Origin: Flavobacterium psychrophilum | GTDB lineage: Bacteria; Bacteroidota; Bacteroidia; Flavobacteriales; Flavobacteriaceae | Assembly (NCBI GenBank): GCA_945874225.1 | Contig: CAMCFT010000009.1 | Span: 56,683 to 120,682 of the forward strand | Reading direction: 5' to 3' | DNA length: 64,000 nt | Made by a program: the position numbers and the translations under genes | Notes under the pieces: model-generated | The model's input: the letters and a program-made list of their open reading frames with translations, nothing else | What the model was told of the DNA's origin: nothing | Database searches by the model: none | Part shown: positions 46,501-54,388 of the stretch, piece by piece | Layout: each line of letters starts with the position of its first letter | Position numbering within the stretch: position 1 is the first letter of the stretch

Positions 46501-47743
46501 GGATATTGTTGTTCAATAAACCAGTGCCAGCAGCAATTTGTGCCGGATCATAATCATTGTTTGAGTTATCAGAAGGAGAATCGGCAGGGTTATTAAACAT
46601 ACCGGTTGAAGGATCTAAGAACACGATTTCACTGTCTTGCAAACCTGTTAATTGCGCTTCACCTAAATCCTGAAGTGCAATGATATTTCTTAAATTGTTT
46701 CCAGTAGTTGTATTTACACGATTTTGCTTGTTGGTAACCCAAATTTCCAGTCTTGAAATTTGAGCTCTACTATCAATGAACGGGTAATTTTTTAACGCTG
46801 CATCGTATTTATTTCTAAAATATTGCGAAAGGAAAAAGTGTCTGTCGTTATCATAATCAAGCGCATACATATCGAAGTCTTGAATTGTTCCACCACCTTC
46901 AGCAACTACGGTTTTGGTTTGAGATTTTTGTTCTGAGAAAACTCCTGTAATAGATGTTTTGCCAAATTGTAATTTAGTTTTTACTCCAAATAAATTTTGC
47001 GCTCCTTTAATTAAGGAACTGTTCAAAGGCATACTTACATTTCCTACTTCAATTTTTTGAATGATGTCATCTTCCGTAGGAGTGTATTCTAACTTAATTA
47101 AGTTCTGAAATGCAAAAGTGGATTGAGTATCATAATTGACATTTACATTCAATCGGGTTCCCACTTTTCCCATCAAACTCATGCTTATTCTTTGATTAAA
47201 ATCGAAAGAAGTTGTGGATCTGTTTCTTGGAGAAAACGCCGGATTGTCTTGTTTTGTATAGCGAAGACCAAAATCCATTTCTACTGATCCTGAAGGTTTT
47301 ACATCAATCGTATTGCTACCAAATATAGTTTCAAAAAGTCCTGATTTAACATAATACCTTGGCAATAAATCTTTTTTGGCAGCATCACTGCCCTCTTTTT
47401 TTCCATCAATGGCATCTAATTTTTGTTTAAAATAGTTGCGCATTGATTCCTTTCTTACTAAATCTTCGTATTCTTTAGGACTTAAAATAGTTGGATAGTT
47501 CGCCGGAAAATCACCAATAGTTTTTGTTAAAATATACATACCCGTAACAGGATCATAGGAATATGCCTTGACAATGCTTTGGGGGTCCTTAATTTGAATT
47601 TTTCCTGTGGAAAATCCAGTTTTAGTTGTATCCTGAGTTGCAGGATTTACTTGAGCCTGCGATACAAAACCACAAAATAAAACTATTAAAAATGTACCTA
47701 TTTTATGCACGAATTGTTCCTTTATTAAATACTGTATCTTCAA
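40508..47743 (-). CDS. sprA: Type IX secretion outer-membrane translocon SprA (Sov)
   Basis: The 2,411-residue outer-membrane protein is the T9SS translocation channel, a very large single-chain beta barrel needed for export of cargo proteins and gliding adhesins. The signal peptide (GTFLIVLFCGFVSQA region, residues ~16-30) is followed by a long series of aromatic beta strands and SprA/Sov signature segments such as GSVEMDFGLRYTKQDNPAFS, RSTTSFDFNQRISMSLMGKVG, VRGEIAFLQPEDPKGN and KGEVWFDELRVADMDN; the C-terminal strand is SGFTMRYNFGN. The size fits the family. It starts 3 bases after the ruvA stop and is therefore coupled to ruvA-maeB region transcription. Confidence 0.95.
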   Translation of the reverse strand: MKIQYLIKEQFVHKIGTFLIVLFCGFVSQAQVNPATQDTTKTGFSTGKIQIKDPQSIVKAYSYDPVTGMYILTKTIGDFPANYPTILSPKEYEDLVRKESMRNYFKQKLDAIDGKKEGSDAAKKDLLPRYYVKSGLFETIFGSNTIDVKPSGSVEMDFGLRYTKQDNPAFSPRNRSTTSFDFNQRISMSLMGKVGTRLNVNVNYDTQSTFAFQNLIKLEYTPTEDDIIQKIEVGNVSMPLNSSLIKGAQNLFGVKTKLQFGKTSITGVFSEQKSQTKTVVAEGGGTIQDFDMYALDYDNDRHFFLSQYFRNKYDAALKNYPFIDSRAQISRLEIWVTNKQNRVNTTTGNNLRNIIALQDLGEAQLTGLQDSEIVFLDPSTGMFNNPADSPSDNSNNDYDPAQIAAGTGLLNNNIREIATSNSGFNATVNEGADYSKLENARKLNSNEYTFNPQLGYISLQQRLANDEVLAVAYQYTIGDKVYQVGEFGNDGVDATIVSGTTPADQAIITQSLVLKMLKSNLTNVEREIIVGGIEINVVTPVWNLMMKNIYQIPGAYQLKQENFRFNILYTDPSPINYITPATGSSFPPNPTPGNEVAETPLLKVFNLDKLNFNNDPQTGGDGFFDFMQGLTIDTQNGRIIFTTKEPFGELLFSKLSTSAGEDYKNAITYNENQKKYVFRNMYSNTQSGALQDSDKNKFLLRGKYKSSGGDGIPIGAFNVPRGSVVVTAGGRVLVEGIDYSVNYQLGRVQILDPSLQASNTPISVSLENNSVFGQQTKSFFGVYVEHNFTDKFLVGATFLKLNEKPFTQKSSFGQESVNNNMFGFNGNYSSEIPFFTRLVNKLPNMDTDVPSNLSVRGEIAFLQPEDPKGNSFQGESTIYVDDFEGSQSTIDMRSPYAWKLSSTPLNDTESLYNFNANANDLSYGFKRAKLSWYTIDPVFYTQKPSGISNDDLSLNTTRRIFSEELYPLTDIAAGQSQVINTLDLTYYPTERGSYNNGLNIDTYPKENFGGIMRSLNSTNFEQGNVEYIQFWVLDPYVGAGEIPKANTGKIYFNLGEISEDILKDGRKQYENGLGLDQIKVNPQPIWGDVPASQSLIYAFDANAANRTSQDLGLDGLADAKEGAVYDNFASQPDPAADDYSYYLNATGGVKDRYRDYNGVEGNSAVDINDANRASTADPDVEDINKDNTMNTINAYYEYVVDVKPEMSVGQNYVTDIRNTQITMDNGAVTDARWIQFKIPVSQPENIIGNISDFRSIRFMRMFMTDFSNEVTVRFGSLDLVRGDWRRYTNTLDPIDTDPTDDGTNLDVLAVNIQENNDRCPVNYIVPPGVEREQLYNNNTIINQNEQSLSLRVSGNGLETGDSRAVFKNVSVDMRQFKKLKMFLHAESLPEMALGDGQMIGFIRFGNDFTQNFYQIEKQLLVTIPAGSSVGGSTCAALSAEEVWPADNEIDLSLALLTDMKIKKPKDALDGIYYPDDHLDVFEKGDGDPKLRLGIRGNPNFGMIRNLMMGVKSNETHNGIKGEVWFDELRVADMDNSRGMAAVLNVDTNFADFATISATGRKSTIGFGGIEQGPNERSREDIQQYNIVANFSLGKLLPPKWKINLPFNYAIGEETITPEYDPFNEDIKLQQLLDGTTDAAERDNIKNRAVDYTKRKSINFIGVRKERGPEQKQRIYDAENFTFSQSYNEVEHHDFEIEQFTNQESNSGVDYAFNFQPKPIEPFKKSKFTKKSTYWKALSDFNFNYLPSNINFNTNIIRQYNRQQFRQVDVAGIGLDPMYRRNYAFNYQYGFNYNLTKNLKLNYTASSGNIVKNYMNADNVPIDDLSIWDGYLNVGESNQHMQQLVLNYEIPIDKIPVFSFIKANYSYTGDYSWQRASLALSEINIEGTNYNLGNTVQNAISHNLNATCNMDLFYKYVGLTQKSQLKAKPKAAAPKPGEKITDTNVLVPKNNNFLNGLIGVLTSVKTIQANYTKNSGTVLPGYTPGVGFFGTSKPTIGFIFGSQDDVRYEAAKNGWLTNYQDFNQNYTQVSNEIFKSTINIDLLPDLKIDLSLDRAYSENFSEQYDVSDTNNDGILDYNPRSPYSFGMFSISTILIKTSFSTSDENTSAAFDDFRNNRLEVANRLAIERQKNVPSYDPTITDADGFPKGFGKNNQAVLLPAFLAAYSGESTSSVSLGIFKSFPVPNWSIKYNGLMRFDFFKKNFKRFSLQQNYRASYTINAFRSNFNYDNIKTTGIEIDASGNFYNQTIMSNVNLVEQFNPLIRMDFELKNSLKILTEIKKDRALSMSFDNNLLTEVKGIEYVIGMGYRIKDVVFSSSLADSPTGIIKSDIIMKADLSYRNNQTIVRYLDYDNNQLAGGQNLWSLKLTADYSFSKNLTAIFYYDHAFSKAVISTSFPLTNIRSGFTMRYNFGN

Positions 47744-47746
47744 CTT

Positions 47747-48328
47747 TTATAAGTTTTTTAAAGCTTGCTTAATAATATATTCAACTGAACTCTCTGGGGC
47801 CTCTTTTATGATTTTTTCCACTATCCTTTCTGAAGCTTTTCGAACAAAACCCAAAACCTCCAAAGCAGATAACGCCTCATCTCTGTTTGTATTGCTTTGT
47901 GACATTGAAACTTCATCTAAATCATAAAGTTTTAGCACTTTATCTTTCAAATCAAGTATCACTCTTTGGGCTGTTTTGCTGCCAATTCCTTTGATGGATT
48001 GTATCGTAATCACATCGCCCGAAGCAATTGCATTAGTAATTTGTTTTGGATCTAATGAGGACAACATAGTTCTGGCAATGCTGGCACCAATTCCCGAAAC
48101 AGACAATAGCAATTTAAAAATTTCTCTTTCTGATTTTTCTACAAAACCAAATAAAGTGTGTGCATCTTCCTTAATTTGAAGATGTGTAAACAATTTTATA
48201 AAATCAGTAGTAGGAAGCAATGAATAGGTATGTAAGGAAATATTCACGTGGTACCCAACGCCACCACAGTCAATAACTACTTGTGTTGGTGTTTTTTCAA
48301 CTAATTTTCCTTGCAAATGTGTTATCAT
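47747..48328 (-). CDS. ruvA: Holliday junction branch migration protein RuvA
   Basis: The 193-residue protein binds four-way junctions and loads RuvB helicase. The N-terminal OB domain (~1-62; VVIDCGGVGYHVNIS), helix-hairpin-helix domain (~64-140; LLSVSGIGASIARTMLSSL and SIKGIGSKTAQRVILDL) and the C-terminal RuvB-binding helices (~150-193) are complete. It precedes sprA by 3 bases; ruvB is also in this window at the right end. Confidence 0.95.
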   Translation of the reverse strand: MITHLQGKLVEKTPTQVVIDCGGVGYHVNISLHTYSLLPTTDFIKLFTHLQIKEDAHTLFGFVEKSEREIFKLLLSVSGIGASIARTMLSSLDPKQITNAIASGDVITIQSIKGIGSKTAQRVILDLKDKVLKLYDLDEVSMSQSNTNRDEALSALEVLGFVRKASERIVEKIIKEAPESSVEYIIKQALKNL

Positions 48329-48346
48329 TTATGAATTTTATATGTC

Positions 48347-48380
48347 CAAATATAACAAAACTTATATAAATTCTCATCAA
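48347..48380 (-). promoter_or_regulatory. Promoter of ruvA-sprA
   Basis: On the minus strand, TTG (48380-48378) and TATATTTG (48354-48347) are 23 bases apart. The -7 box is 19 bases before the ruvA start. The TTG falls in the loop of an inverted repeat (48360-48392). Confidence 0.5.
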
Positions 48381-48392
48381 ATTTATATAAGT
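48360..48392. repeat. 13-bp inverted repeat overlapping the ruvA promoter
   Basis: ACTTATATAAATT (48360-48372) is the exact complement of AATTTATATAAGT (48380-48392), with a 7-base loop. It may be a regulatory palindrome, or a weak hairpin after maeB. No T run is attached. Confidence 0.6.
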
Positions 48393-48410
48393 GCTGCTAT
48401 AGTTCAAGAA

Positions 48411-50702
48411 TTATTTTGCTGCTTTTAATTTTTTCTTTTCTTTTTCCTGGGCATCAATCACAGCAATAGCTGCCATATTTACCATTTCTTCAACACTTGC
48501 TCCCAATTGAAAGATATGAACTGGTTTTCCCATTCCCAACATAATTGGACCTATCGAATCAACTTTATTCAGTTCTTTTAAAAGTTTATAAGTAATATTT
48601 GCTGATTCAAGATTTGGAAAAATCAATACGTTTACTTTTTTTCCTGCTAGTTTAGAAAAAGGAAATTTCGCTTTCAACATTTCTGGATTTAAAGCAAAAT
48701 CAGCCTGAAGCTCACCATCAATTACCATCTCTGGATGATGTTTATGCAAATAGGCAACTGCTTCTCTCACTTTGGATGCGCTTTCGTTTGTTGAAGAACC
48801 GAAATTTGAAAAAGAAATCATTGCAATTACAGGTTCAATTCCAAACATTTTAGCAGCATTTGCTGTCATAATAGCAATTTTTGCCAAATCATCAGCTGAT
48901 GGATTAGTGTTTATCGCCGTATCAGATAAAAACATTGGACCCCGATTAGTCATCATCATATTAGTTGTAGCTATAAGAGAAACCCCAGGTGCTTTGTCAA
49001 TAAGTTGCAACATTGGTTTCACCACTGACGGATAACTTCTGGAATGTCCTGTCAATAAAGCATCTGCTTCACCTTCATTAACAAGCATTGCCGCGAAATA
49101 ATTTCTTTCACGCATTAAATTCTGGGCGTCAAATAAAGATATCCCTCTTCTTTGTCTGGTGCTCCAATATGCTTTTGCAAATTTATTTCTTCTTGGCTCC
49201 TCGTCACTTGTTTTTGGATCAATAATAGGAATATCGGCATCAAAACCAAGTTCTTTTTTTAATTCCAAAATAATTTCTTTCTTTCCTAACAAAATAGGAA
49301 AACCTATTCCTTCTTCATGTACAACTTGAGCTGCTTTAAGCACATCGAGATGATCTGCTTCGGCAAAAACAATGCTTTTAGGATCCATTTTGGCTCTGTT
49401 GATCATCAATCGGACCATTTTATTGTCATTGCCCATTCTATCCAAAAGCTCTTCCTCGTATTTATTCCAATCAAGGATTGGATTTAATGCCACCCCAGAG
49501 TCCATTGCTGCTTTTGCCACTGCTGGTGCAACGACAGTTATCAATCTTGGATCAAAAGGAGATGGAATTATATAATCACGGCCAAATGTCAATTTGGTAG
49601 CGCCATAAGCAATATTCACTTGTTCCGGAACGTGTTCTTTAGCTAAAGCGGCAAGCGCTTTAACAGCAGCCATTTTCATAGCTTCATTGATTTTTGTGGC
49701 TCGAACATCTAAAGCACCACGGAAAATATAAGGAAATCCAAGAACATTATTGACTTGATTAGGATGATCTGATCGTCCGGTTGCCATAATAACATCTTTT
49801 CGAGTAGCAATTGCAAGGTTATAATCAATTTCAGGATTTGGATTAGCCATTGCAAAAACAATTGGGTTTTTAGCCATTCCCAATAACATTTTTGGAGTCA
49901 TAATATCACCCGAGGACAATCCTAAGAAAATATCTGCACCTACCAATGCTTCTTCGAGACTCATTGGTTTCTTGTCTGTGGCATATCTTAGTTGCAAAAC
50001 TGAAAGCGAAGGATTGTCTTTTGTTAAAACCCCTTTGCTATTAAACATCAAAATGTTTTCTTGTTTTAGTCCAAGCAAAATATACATATTAGCACAAGCT
50101 AATGCTGCTGAACCTGCTCCTGAAACTACCATTTTTAAATCTTCAGGTTTTTTTCCCGCTAATTCTAATGCGTTTAACAATGCTGCCGATGAAATAATTG
50201 CAGTTCCATGCTGATCATCATGCATTACCGGAATATTTAATTCTTCGACTAATCTTCGTTCTATTTCAAAAGATTCGGGCGCTTTAATGTCTTCCAGATT
50301 GATTCCTCCAAAAGTTGGTGCAATGTTTTTGACAGTCTGAATAAATTCCTCAATGTCTTTTGTTCCAACTTCAATATCAAAGACATCAATCCCAGCAAAG
50401 ATTTTAAACAACAATCCTTTTCCTTCCATTACTGGTTTTGAAGCTTCAGGCCCAATGTCACCCAGTCCTAAAACTGCTGTTCCATTTGATATTACTGCAA
50501 CCAAATTTCCTTTTGCTGTATATTTATAAACATTGTTTATGTCTTTGGCTATTTCTAAACACGGTTCTGCAACTCCCGGTGAGTAAGCCAAAGAAAGATC
50601 TCTTTGAGTTGCATATTTCTTAGTTGGAACTACCTGAATTTTTCCAGGAGTAGGTTTTGCATGATACAATAATGCTTCTAATCTTTTGCTATTCTTATCC
50701 AT
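48411..50702 (-). CDS. maeB: NADP-dependent malic enzyme with phosphotransacetylase-like C terminus
   Basis: The 763-residue protein decarboxylates malate to pyruvate with NADP reduction. The N-terminal malic enzyme part (~1-425) has [16 protein letters not shown], the catalytic region [18 protein letters not shown] and the nucleotide-binding [13 protein letters not shown]. The C-terminal ~330 residues form a PTA-like domain ([16 protein letters not shown]) that regulates rather than catalyses in MaeB. Length and layout are standard. It is upstream of ruvA on the same strand. Confidence 0.95.
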   Translation of the reverse strand: MDKNSKRLEALLYHAKPTPGKIQVVPTKKYATQRDLSLAYSPGVAEPCLEIAKDINNVYKYTAKGNLVAVISNGTAVLGLGDIGPEASKPVMEGKGLLFKIFAGIDVFDIEVGTKDIEEFIQTVKNIAPTFGGINLEDIKAPESFEIERRLVEELNIPVMHDDQHGTAIISSAALLNALELAGKKPEDLKMVVSGAGSAALACANMYILLGLKQENILMFNSKGVLTKDNPSLSVLQLRYATDKKPMSLEEALVGADIFLGLSSGDIMTPKMLLGMAKNPIVFAMANPNPEIDYNLAIATRKDVIMATGRSDHPNQVNNVLGFPYIFRGALDVRATKINEAMKMAAVKALAALAKEHVPEQVNIAYGATKLTFGRDYIIPSPFDPRLITVVAPAVAKAAMDSGVALNPILDWNKYEEELLDRMGNDNKMVRLMINRAKMDPKSIVFAEADHLDVLKAAQVVHEEGIGFPILLGKKEIILELKKELGFDADIPIIDPKTSDEEPRRNKFAKAYWSTRQRRGISLFDAQNLMRERNYFAAMLVNEGEADALLTGHSRSYPSVVKPMLQLIDKAPGVSLIATTNMMMTNRGPMFLSDTAINTNPSADDLAKIAIMTANAAKMFGIEPVIAMISFSNFGSSTNESASKVREAVAYLHKHHPEMVIDGELQADFALNPEMLKAKFPFSKLAGKKVNVLIFPNLESANITYKLLKELNKVDSIGPIMLGMGKPVHIFQLGASVEEMVNMAAIAVIDAQEKEKKKLKAAK

Positions 50703-50726
50703 TATATTTAATTTTATTCGTACTCA

Positions 50727-50734
50727 CAAAGATA
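50727..50734 (-). promoter_or_regulatory. Candidate -7 box for maeB
   Basis: The minus strand reads TATCTTTG (TAnnTTTG), 25 bases before the maeB start. There is no TTG at 17-23 bases upstream. Confidence 0.35.
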
Positions 50735-50802
50735 TAAGACTTGGTTCAAAAAGGAGGCTTTTATACCATTCATTTTTCAAAAAAATTGTTCCTCTTGTTA
50801 TA

Positions 50803-50836
50803 TAAAAAAAATAGCTGCACAATTTGCAGCTATTTA
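50803..50836 (-). terminator. Intrinsic terminator of the CBS gene
   Basis: AAATAGCTGCA (50809-50819) pairs with TGCAGCTATTT (50825-50835). On the minus strand the stem is followed by eight T residues. It lies ~23 bases after the CBS gene stop. Confidence 0.85.
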
Positions 50837-50857
50837 TAATGTAATTTGAATTTGAAT

Positions 50858-51292
50858 CTATAATTTACCTCCGCTTATATATGAATCCAAATATTGAATT
50901 GTGTCTTTTTGTAAATCTATTATTGATTTTACGACGTCTCCGATAGAGACAATTCCTATTATTGTTTCATTTTCTAAAACAGGTAAATGTCTAATTTTTT
51001 TGGTGTACATCAATTCCATACAATAATCTAGATCATCTGTTGGCTTTACAGTTATCACATTTTCTGCCATAATTTCGTGGACTAATGTTTCTTTCGATGA
51101 TTTATCTTTCAAAGCAATTTTTCGAGCATAATCTCTTTCAGATAAAATACCTTTTAATACATCATTTTCTACTACCAAGATAGCTCCAATGTTTTTCTCG
51201 CTCATCGATACTAAAGCTTCAAATACAGTAATTGTTGGTAGTACTGAAAACACTTCTTTTCCTTTCTTGCTTAAAATTTGATTTACTGTCAT
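50858..51292 (-). CDS. Two-CBS-domain protein
   Basis: The 144-residue protein consists of one CBS pair: residues ~5-62 (VFSVLPTITVFEALVSMSEKN) and ~75-135 (NVITVKPTDDLDYCMELMYTKKIRHLPVLE). There is no other domain and no membrane segment. Such proteins usually bind AMP or ATP and can regulate partners; which partner is unknown. It has its own terminator, so it is monocistronic. Confidence 0.9.
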   Translation of the reverse strand: MTVNQILSKKGKEVFSVLPTITVFEALVSMSEKNIGAILVVENDVLKGILSERDYARKIALKDKSSKETLVHEIMAENVITVKPTDDLDYCMELMYTKKIRHLPVLENETIIGIVSIGDVVKSIIDLQKDTIQYLDSYISGGKL

Positions 51293-51407
51293 AATAGAAT
51301 AATTTTATTGGGTCATAAATTTAAAAAAAATATTCAATAAAGCATTCTTTTTTTTTAAAATTAGCTAATATAAATTCTATCTAAATACTCTTTCTCCATT
51401 TAGACCA

Positions 51408-51436
51408 TAAAAAAACCTCTCCAAAAGGAAAGGTTA
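51408..51436 (-). terminator. Intrinsic terminator of the adhesin operon
   Basis: AACCTCTCC (51414-51422) pairs with GGAAAGGTT (51427-51435) with one mismatch. On the minus strand the stem is followed by seven T residues. It lies ~25 bases after the OmpA-family stop. Confidence 0.8.
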
Positions 51437-51458
51437 ATTTATATAAAAATCGTTGAGT

Positions 51459-53399
51459 CTACTCCATTGCGGTCACTATAAACTCACTTCGTCTGTTAGC
51501 CTGATGTTGCTCCTCGGTACATTTTACACCATCAGCACAGGAGTTTACTAATTGAGATTCTCCGTAACCTTTGCCGGTCAACCTGCTTGCATCTATTCCG
51601 TTTTTCACCAACCAATTTATGGTAGATTTAGCTCTTCGATCAGACAATGCTTCGTTGTATTTGGCCTTTTGGCGACTATCTGTGTGTGAACGAATGTCTA
51701 GTTTCATTGCTGGATATTGTTTCATTACATCTAAGATTTTTTCTAACTCAAAAGCTGCTTCTTTCTTGATGAGAGATTTGTCTAAATCAAAGTAAATCAT
51801 TTTTATGCCAAAACATTTTGCTAAATCACCTCCAACAGTCACTTTACATTCTGCTTTTTCTAACGCAATTGGCAAATTAGTTGTGCCATTTGTAGTTTCG
51901 GTCAAAATCTTGCTTTCTTTGGTTACATAATCTACTGCTTCGGCTCTTACATAATATGTTTTTCCGCATTCTACATCGAAGTTGTATTGCCCATTTCCAT
52001 TTGAAACATTCACTTTCTGAAGTTCGAATCTCTCATTAAACAAACTTGCTTTTACATTAGAAAGTGCTAATCCTGTTTCTGAATCAGTAATAATTCCTTC
52101 CATTTCTTGTTTACAAACCAGCTTACGTGTTTCGGTAAGTTTATAAATGTCATCATAGCCTTTTCCGCCAGTTCTATTGGAAGTAAAAAAACCATTGCGA
52201 GTTTTGCTGTCAATCAAAAAAGCAAAATCATCTTGAGGTCCATTTACGGGAGCGCCTACATTTTGAACTTCTTTAAAACCTCCGTCTTGTTCAATTTTGG
52301 AAACAAATACGTCCAATCCTCCAAGACCTTGGTGTCCATCACTGGCAAAATACAATTCGTTCTCGTCTGATATAAAAGGAAAAGTTTCTCTTCCTTCGGT
52401 ATTAATTGTGGCACCAAGATTTTCTGGTGTGCCAAAACTTCCGTCCTCGTTTATTGCTACTTTATACAAATCAGATTGTCCAAATGTTCCCGGCATATCA
52501 GAAGCAAAATACAAGGTTTTGTCATCCGAACTCAACATTGGATGAGCAACGCTATATTGATTGCTGTTAAATGGTAATTCAGCTACTTTTCCCCAAGAGT
52601 CGTTTTCTAAAGTCGCTTTGTATAATTTCAGCAAGGTTGTTTTTTTGTCGTCTTTTCCTTTTTTTCCATCCAAAAAGTTGTTTCTGGTAAAGTAAACTGT
52701 CTTACCGTCTTTTGAAAAAACAGGCGTCGATTCGTGAAACTTTGAATTCATTCTGTTTCCAAATGGTTTTGGAGCCTCTAAATTTCCACTTGATGAGACT
52801 TCGGAAGCATAAAGATTTGTAAAGGATTGATTTGTCCATTGGAAAACTCTTTTAGAAACGCTTCCAGTATCTCGTGCCGAAGCAAATACTAATTTATTTC
52901 CCGAAAATGAACTTCCATAATCTGAATATTCCGAATTGATTCCTGCATCGTCAATATTGAAACGTCCAGAATTAGCCTTGATTTCTTCGAGGTAATTTTT
53001 ATGCTTTGCAAATAATTTTGCCCTTTTGTCATTGCCTGATTTTTTGTTGAATTGTTCCAACATTTCATTGGCTTTGGCATATTCTCCCACCGATTTTAAA
53101 CATTGTGAATATCTATAGTAATATTCCGGTTCCTGCTCCTGATTCATTGCAAAGAGTTCGCCATACCATTTTGCGGCTTTTTCCAGTTCCGCATTAAAAT
53201 AATTGGCATTGCCTAGTTTTTGAAACATCTTTTCATCTTTGTAGCCTTTCTCGGCCACACGTTCGTAGGTTGCTATAGCATCAACATAAGCGTAGCGATC
53301 GTATTTTTTATCGGCAGCTGCAACTTTGGCTTTTTGTGAATATCCTTGTAAAGCAACAAGAATTATAAGGGTACTGTAAACAATTTTTTTTATTTTCAT
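51459..53399 (-). CDS. OmpA family protein with TPR and PD40 beta-propeller
   Basis: The 646-residue envelope protein has a signal peptide (MKIKKIVYSTLIILVALQGYS), TPR-like helices (~25-135), PD40/WD40-like propeller (~165-425; KDGKTVYFTRNNF, SSDDKTLYFASDMPG, DENELYFASDGHQG), a CNA-B/carboxypeptidase-regulatory-like beta domain (~435-515) and an OmpA domain (~530-646) with IYFDLDKSLIKKEA and NEALSDRRAKSTINWL that binds peptidoglycan. Similar proteins, such as PorE-like T9SS components, link secretion or adhesion complexes to the cell wall. It is last in the adhesin operon, 10 bases after the PorP/SprF gene. Confidence 0.9.
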   Translation of the reverse strand: MKIKKIVYSTLIILVALQGYSQKAKVAAADKKYDRYAYVDAIATYERVAEKGYKDEKMFQKLGNANYFNAELEKAAKWYGELFAMNQEQEPEYYYRYSQCLKSVGEYAKANEMLEQFNKKSGNDKRAKLFAKHKNYLEEIKANSGRFNIDDAGINSEYSDYGSSFSGNKLVFASARDTGSVSKRVFQWTNQSFTNLYASEVSSSGNLEAPKPFGNRMNSKFHESTPVFSKDGKTVYFTRNNFLDGKKGKDDKKTTLLKLYKATLENDSWGKVAELPFNSNQYSVAHPMLSSDDKTLYFASDMPGTFGQSDLYKVAINEDGSFGTPENLGATINTEGRETFPFISDENELYFASDGHQGLGGLDVFVSKIEQDGGFKEVQNVGAPVNGPQDDFAFLIDSKTRNGFFTSNRTGGKGYDDIYKLTETRKLVCKQEMEGIITDSETGLALSNVKASLFNERFELQKVNVSNGNGQYNFDVECGKTYYVRAEAVDYVTKESKILTETTNGTTNLPIALEKAECKVTVGGDLAKCFGIKMIYFDLDKSLIKKEAAFELEKILDVMKQYPAMKLDIRSHTDSRQKAKYNEALSDRRAKSTINWLVKNGIDASRLTGKGYGESQLVNSCADGVKCTEEQHQANRRSEFIVTAME

Positions 53400-53409
53400 A
53401 ATGATATTA

Positions 53410-54339
53410 TTAGAAGAATCTTGGAGATATTATTCTGTCATTTTTATTAAACAATTCAAAACGTAGGAATATTTCGTGCGAACCTGAATTGTAATTAGCC
53501 AATTTTGTGGTATCCATATCATAAGAGTATCCTATAAACCAAGAATCACTGACTTGGAATCCAACCAAACCACTAAATGAAGCATCCCATCTATAAGCAA
53601 GACCGGCGGTAAATTTTTCGTTTATCAAAAAGTTTCCGGAAATATCGACTTGTAAAGGTGCGCCTTGAACCATTTTTGTAAGTACCGATGGTTTGAATTG
53701 AACACTTCCACTTAAGTCAAACACGTGACCAGCAATAAAATAATAATGGATTTTCTCTCTTGCTACAAAACTTGACGAACTATTATTGGCTGATTTATCA
53801 TAATGATTTGTTTCCAATAAATAAGGAGCGGATAATCCAAAATAAGTATTGTCTGAATGTAAATAGAATCCAACTCCTATGTTTGGTGAAAACTTATTGT
53901 CTATATTATCCTGGAATCTTGGATCTCCCGGATTATAAATATGCAGTTTGGTAAAATCTACATTCAACAAATTGGCACTGGCTTTTAATCCAAAAGACAA
54001 TTTATACCTATCCGAAGTATGAATGCTATAAGAAAAATCTACCGCAATATTATTTTCGTCAGATGGTCCAATTCTGTCATTTACTACAGACAATCCCAAA
54101 CCAACATTACTCCCGTTGATGGGCGTATGAATTGAAAAATTGTTTGTTACTGGCGCTCCATCAAGTCCAACCCATTGCGTTCTATGCAGGGCAAATATAC
54201 TCATCGCTTCACGTGAACCCGCATAAGCTGGATTAACGACAATCGTGTTGTACATATATTGCGTATACTGCGAATCTTGTTGGGCGTAACTGATTCCTGA
54301 TAAAAGCACTAAAATCAACCCTATAAATTTTGTCTTCAT
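53410..54339 (-). CDS. PorP/SprF family type IX secretion outer-membrane protein
   Basis: The 309-residue outer-membrane protein has a signal peptide (MKTKFIGLILVLLSGISYA), then the family start QQDSQYTQYMYNTIVVNPAYAG, RTQWVGLDGAP and NGSNVGLGLSVVNDRIGPS, and a barrel ending in FLRFELFNK. Homologues such as SprF are required for secretion or attachment of the adhesin encoded next to them. It follows the giant adhesin gene by 49 bases, exactly the sprB-sprF-like order, and is probably dedicated to that adhesin. Confidence 0.92.
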   Translation of the reverse strand: MKTKFIGLILVLLSGISYAQQDSQYTQYMYNTIVVNPAYAGSREAMSIFALHRTQWVGLDGAPVTNNFSIHTPINGSNVGLGLSVVNDRIGPSDENNIAVDFSYSIHTSDRYKLSFGLKASANLLNVDFTKLHIYNPGDPRFQDNIDNKFSPNIGVGFYLHSDNTYFGLSAPYLLETNHYDKSANNSSSSFVAREKIHYYFIAGHVFDLSGSVQFKPSVLTKMVQGAPLQVDISGNFLINEKFTAGLAYRWDASFSGLVGFQVSDSWFIGYSYDMDTTKLANYNSGSHEIFLRFELFNKNDRIISPRFF

Positions 54340-54388
54340 AATTTTTGTTTATAATTGAGAGAGTTTAAAAAAAACTCTGAAATTAGAT

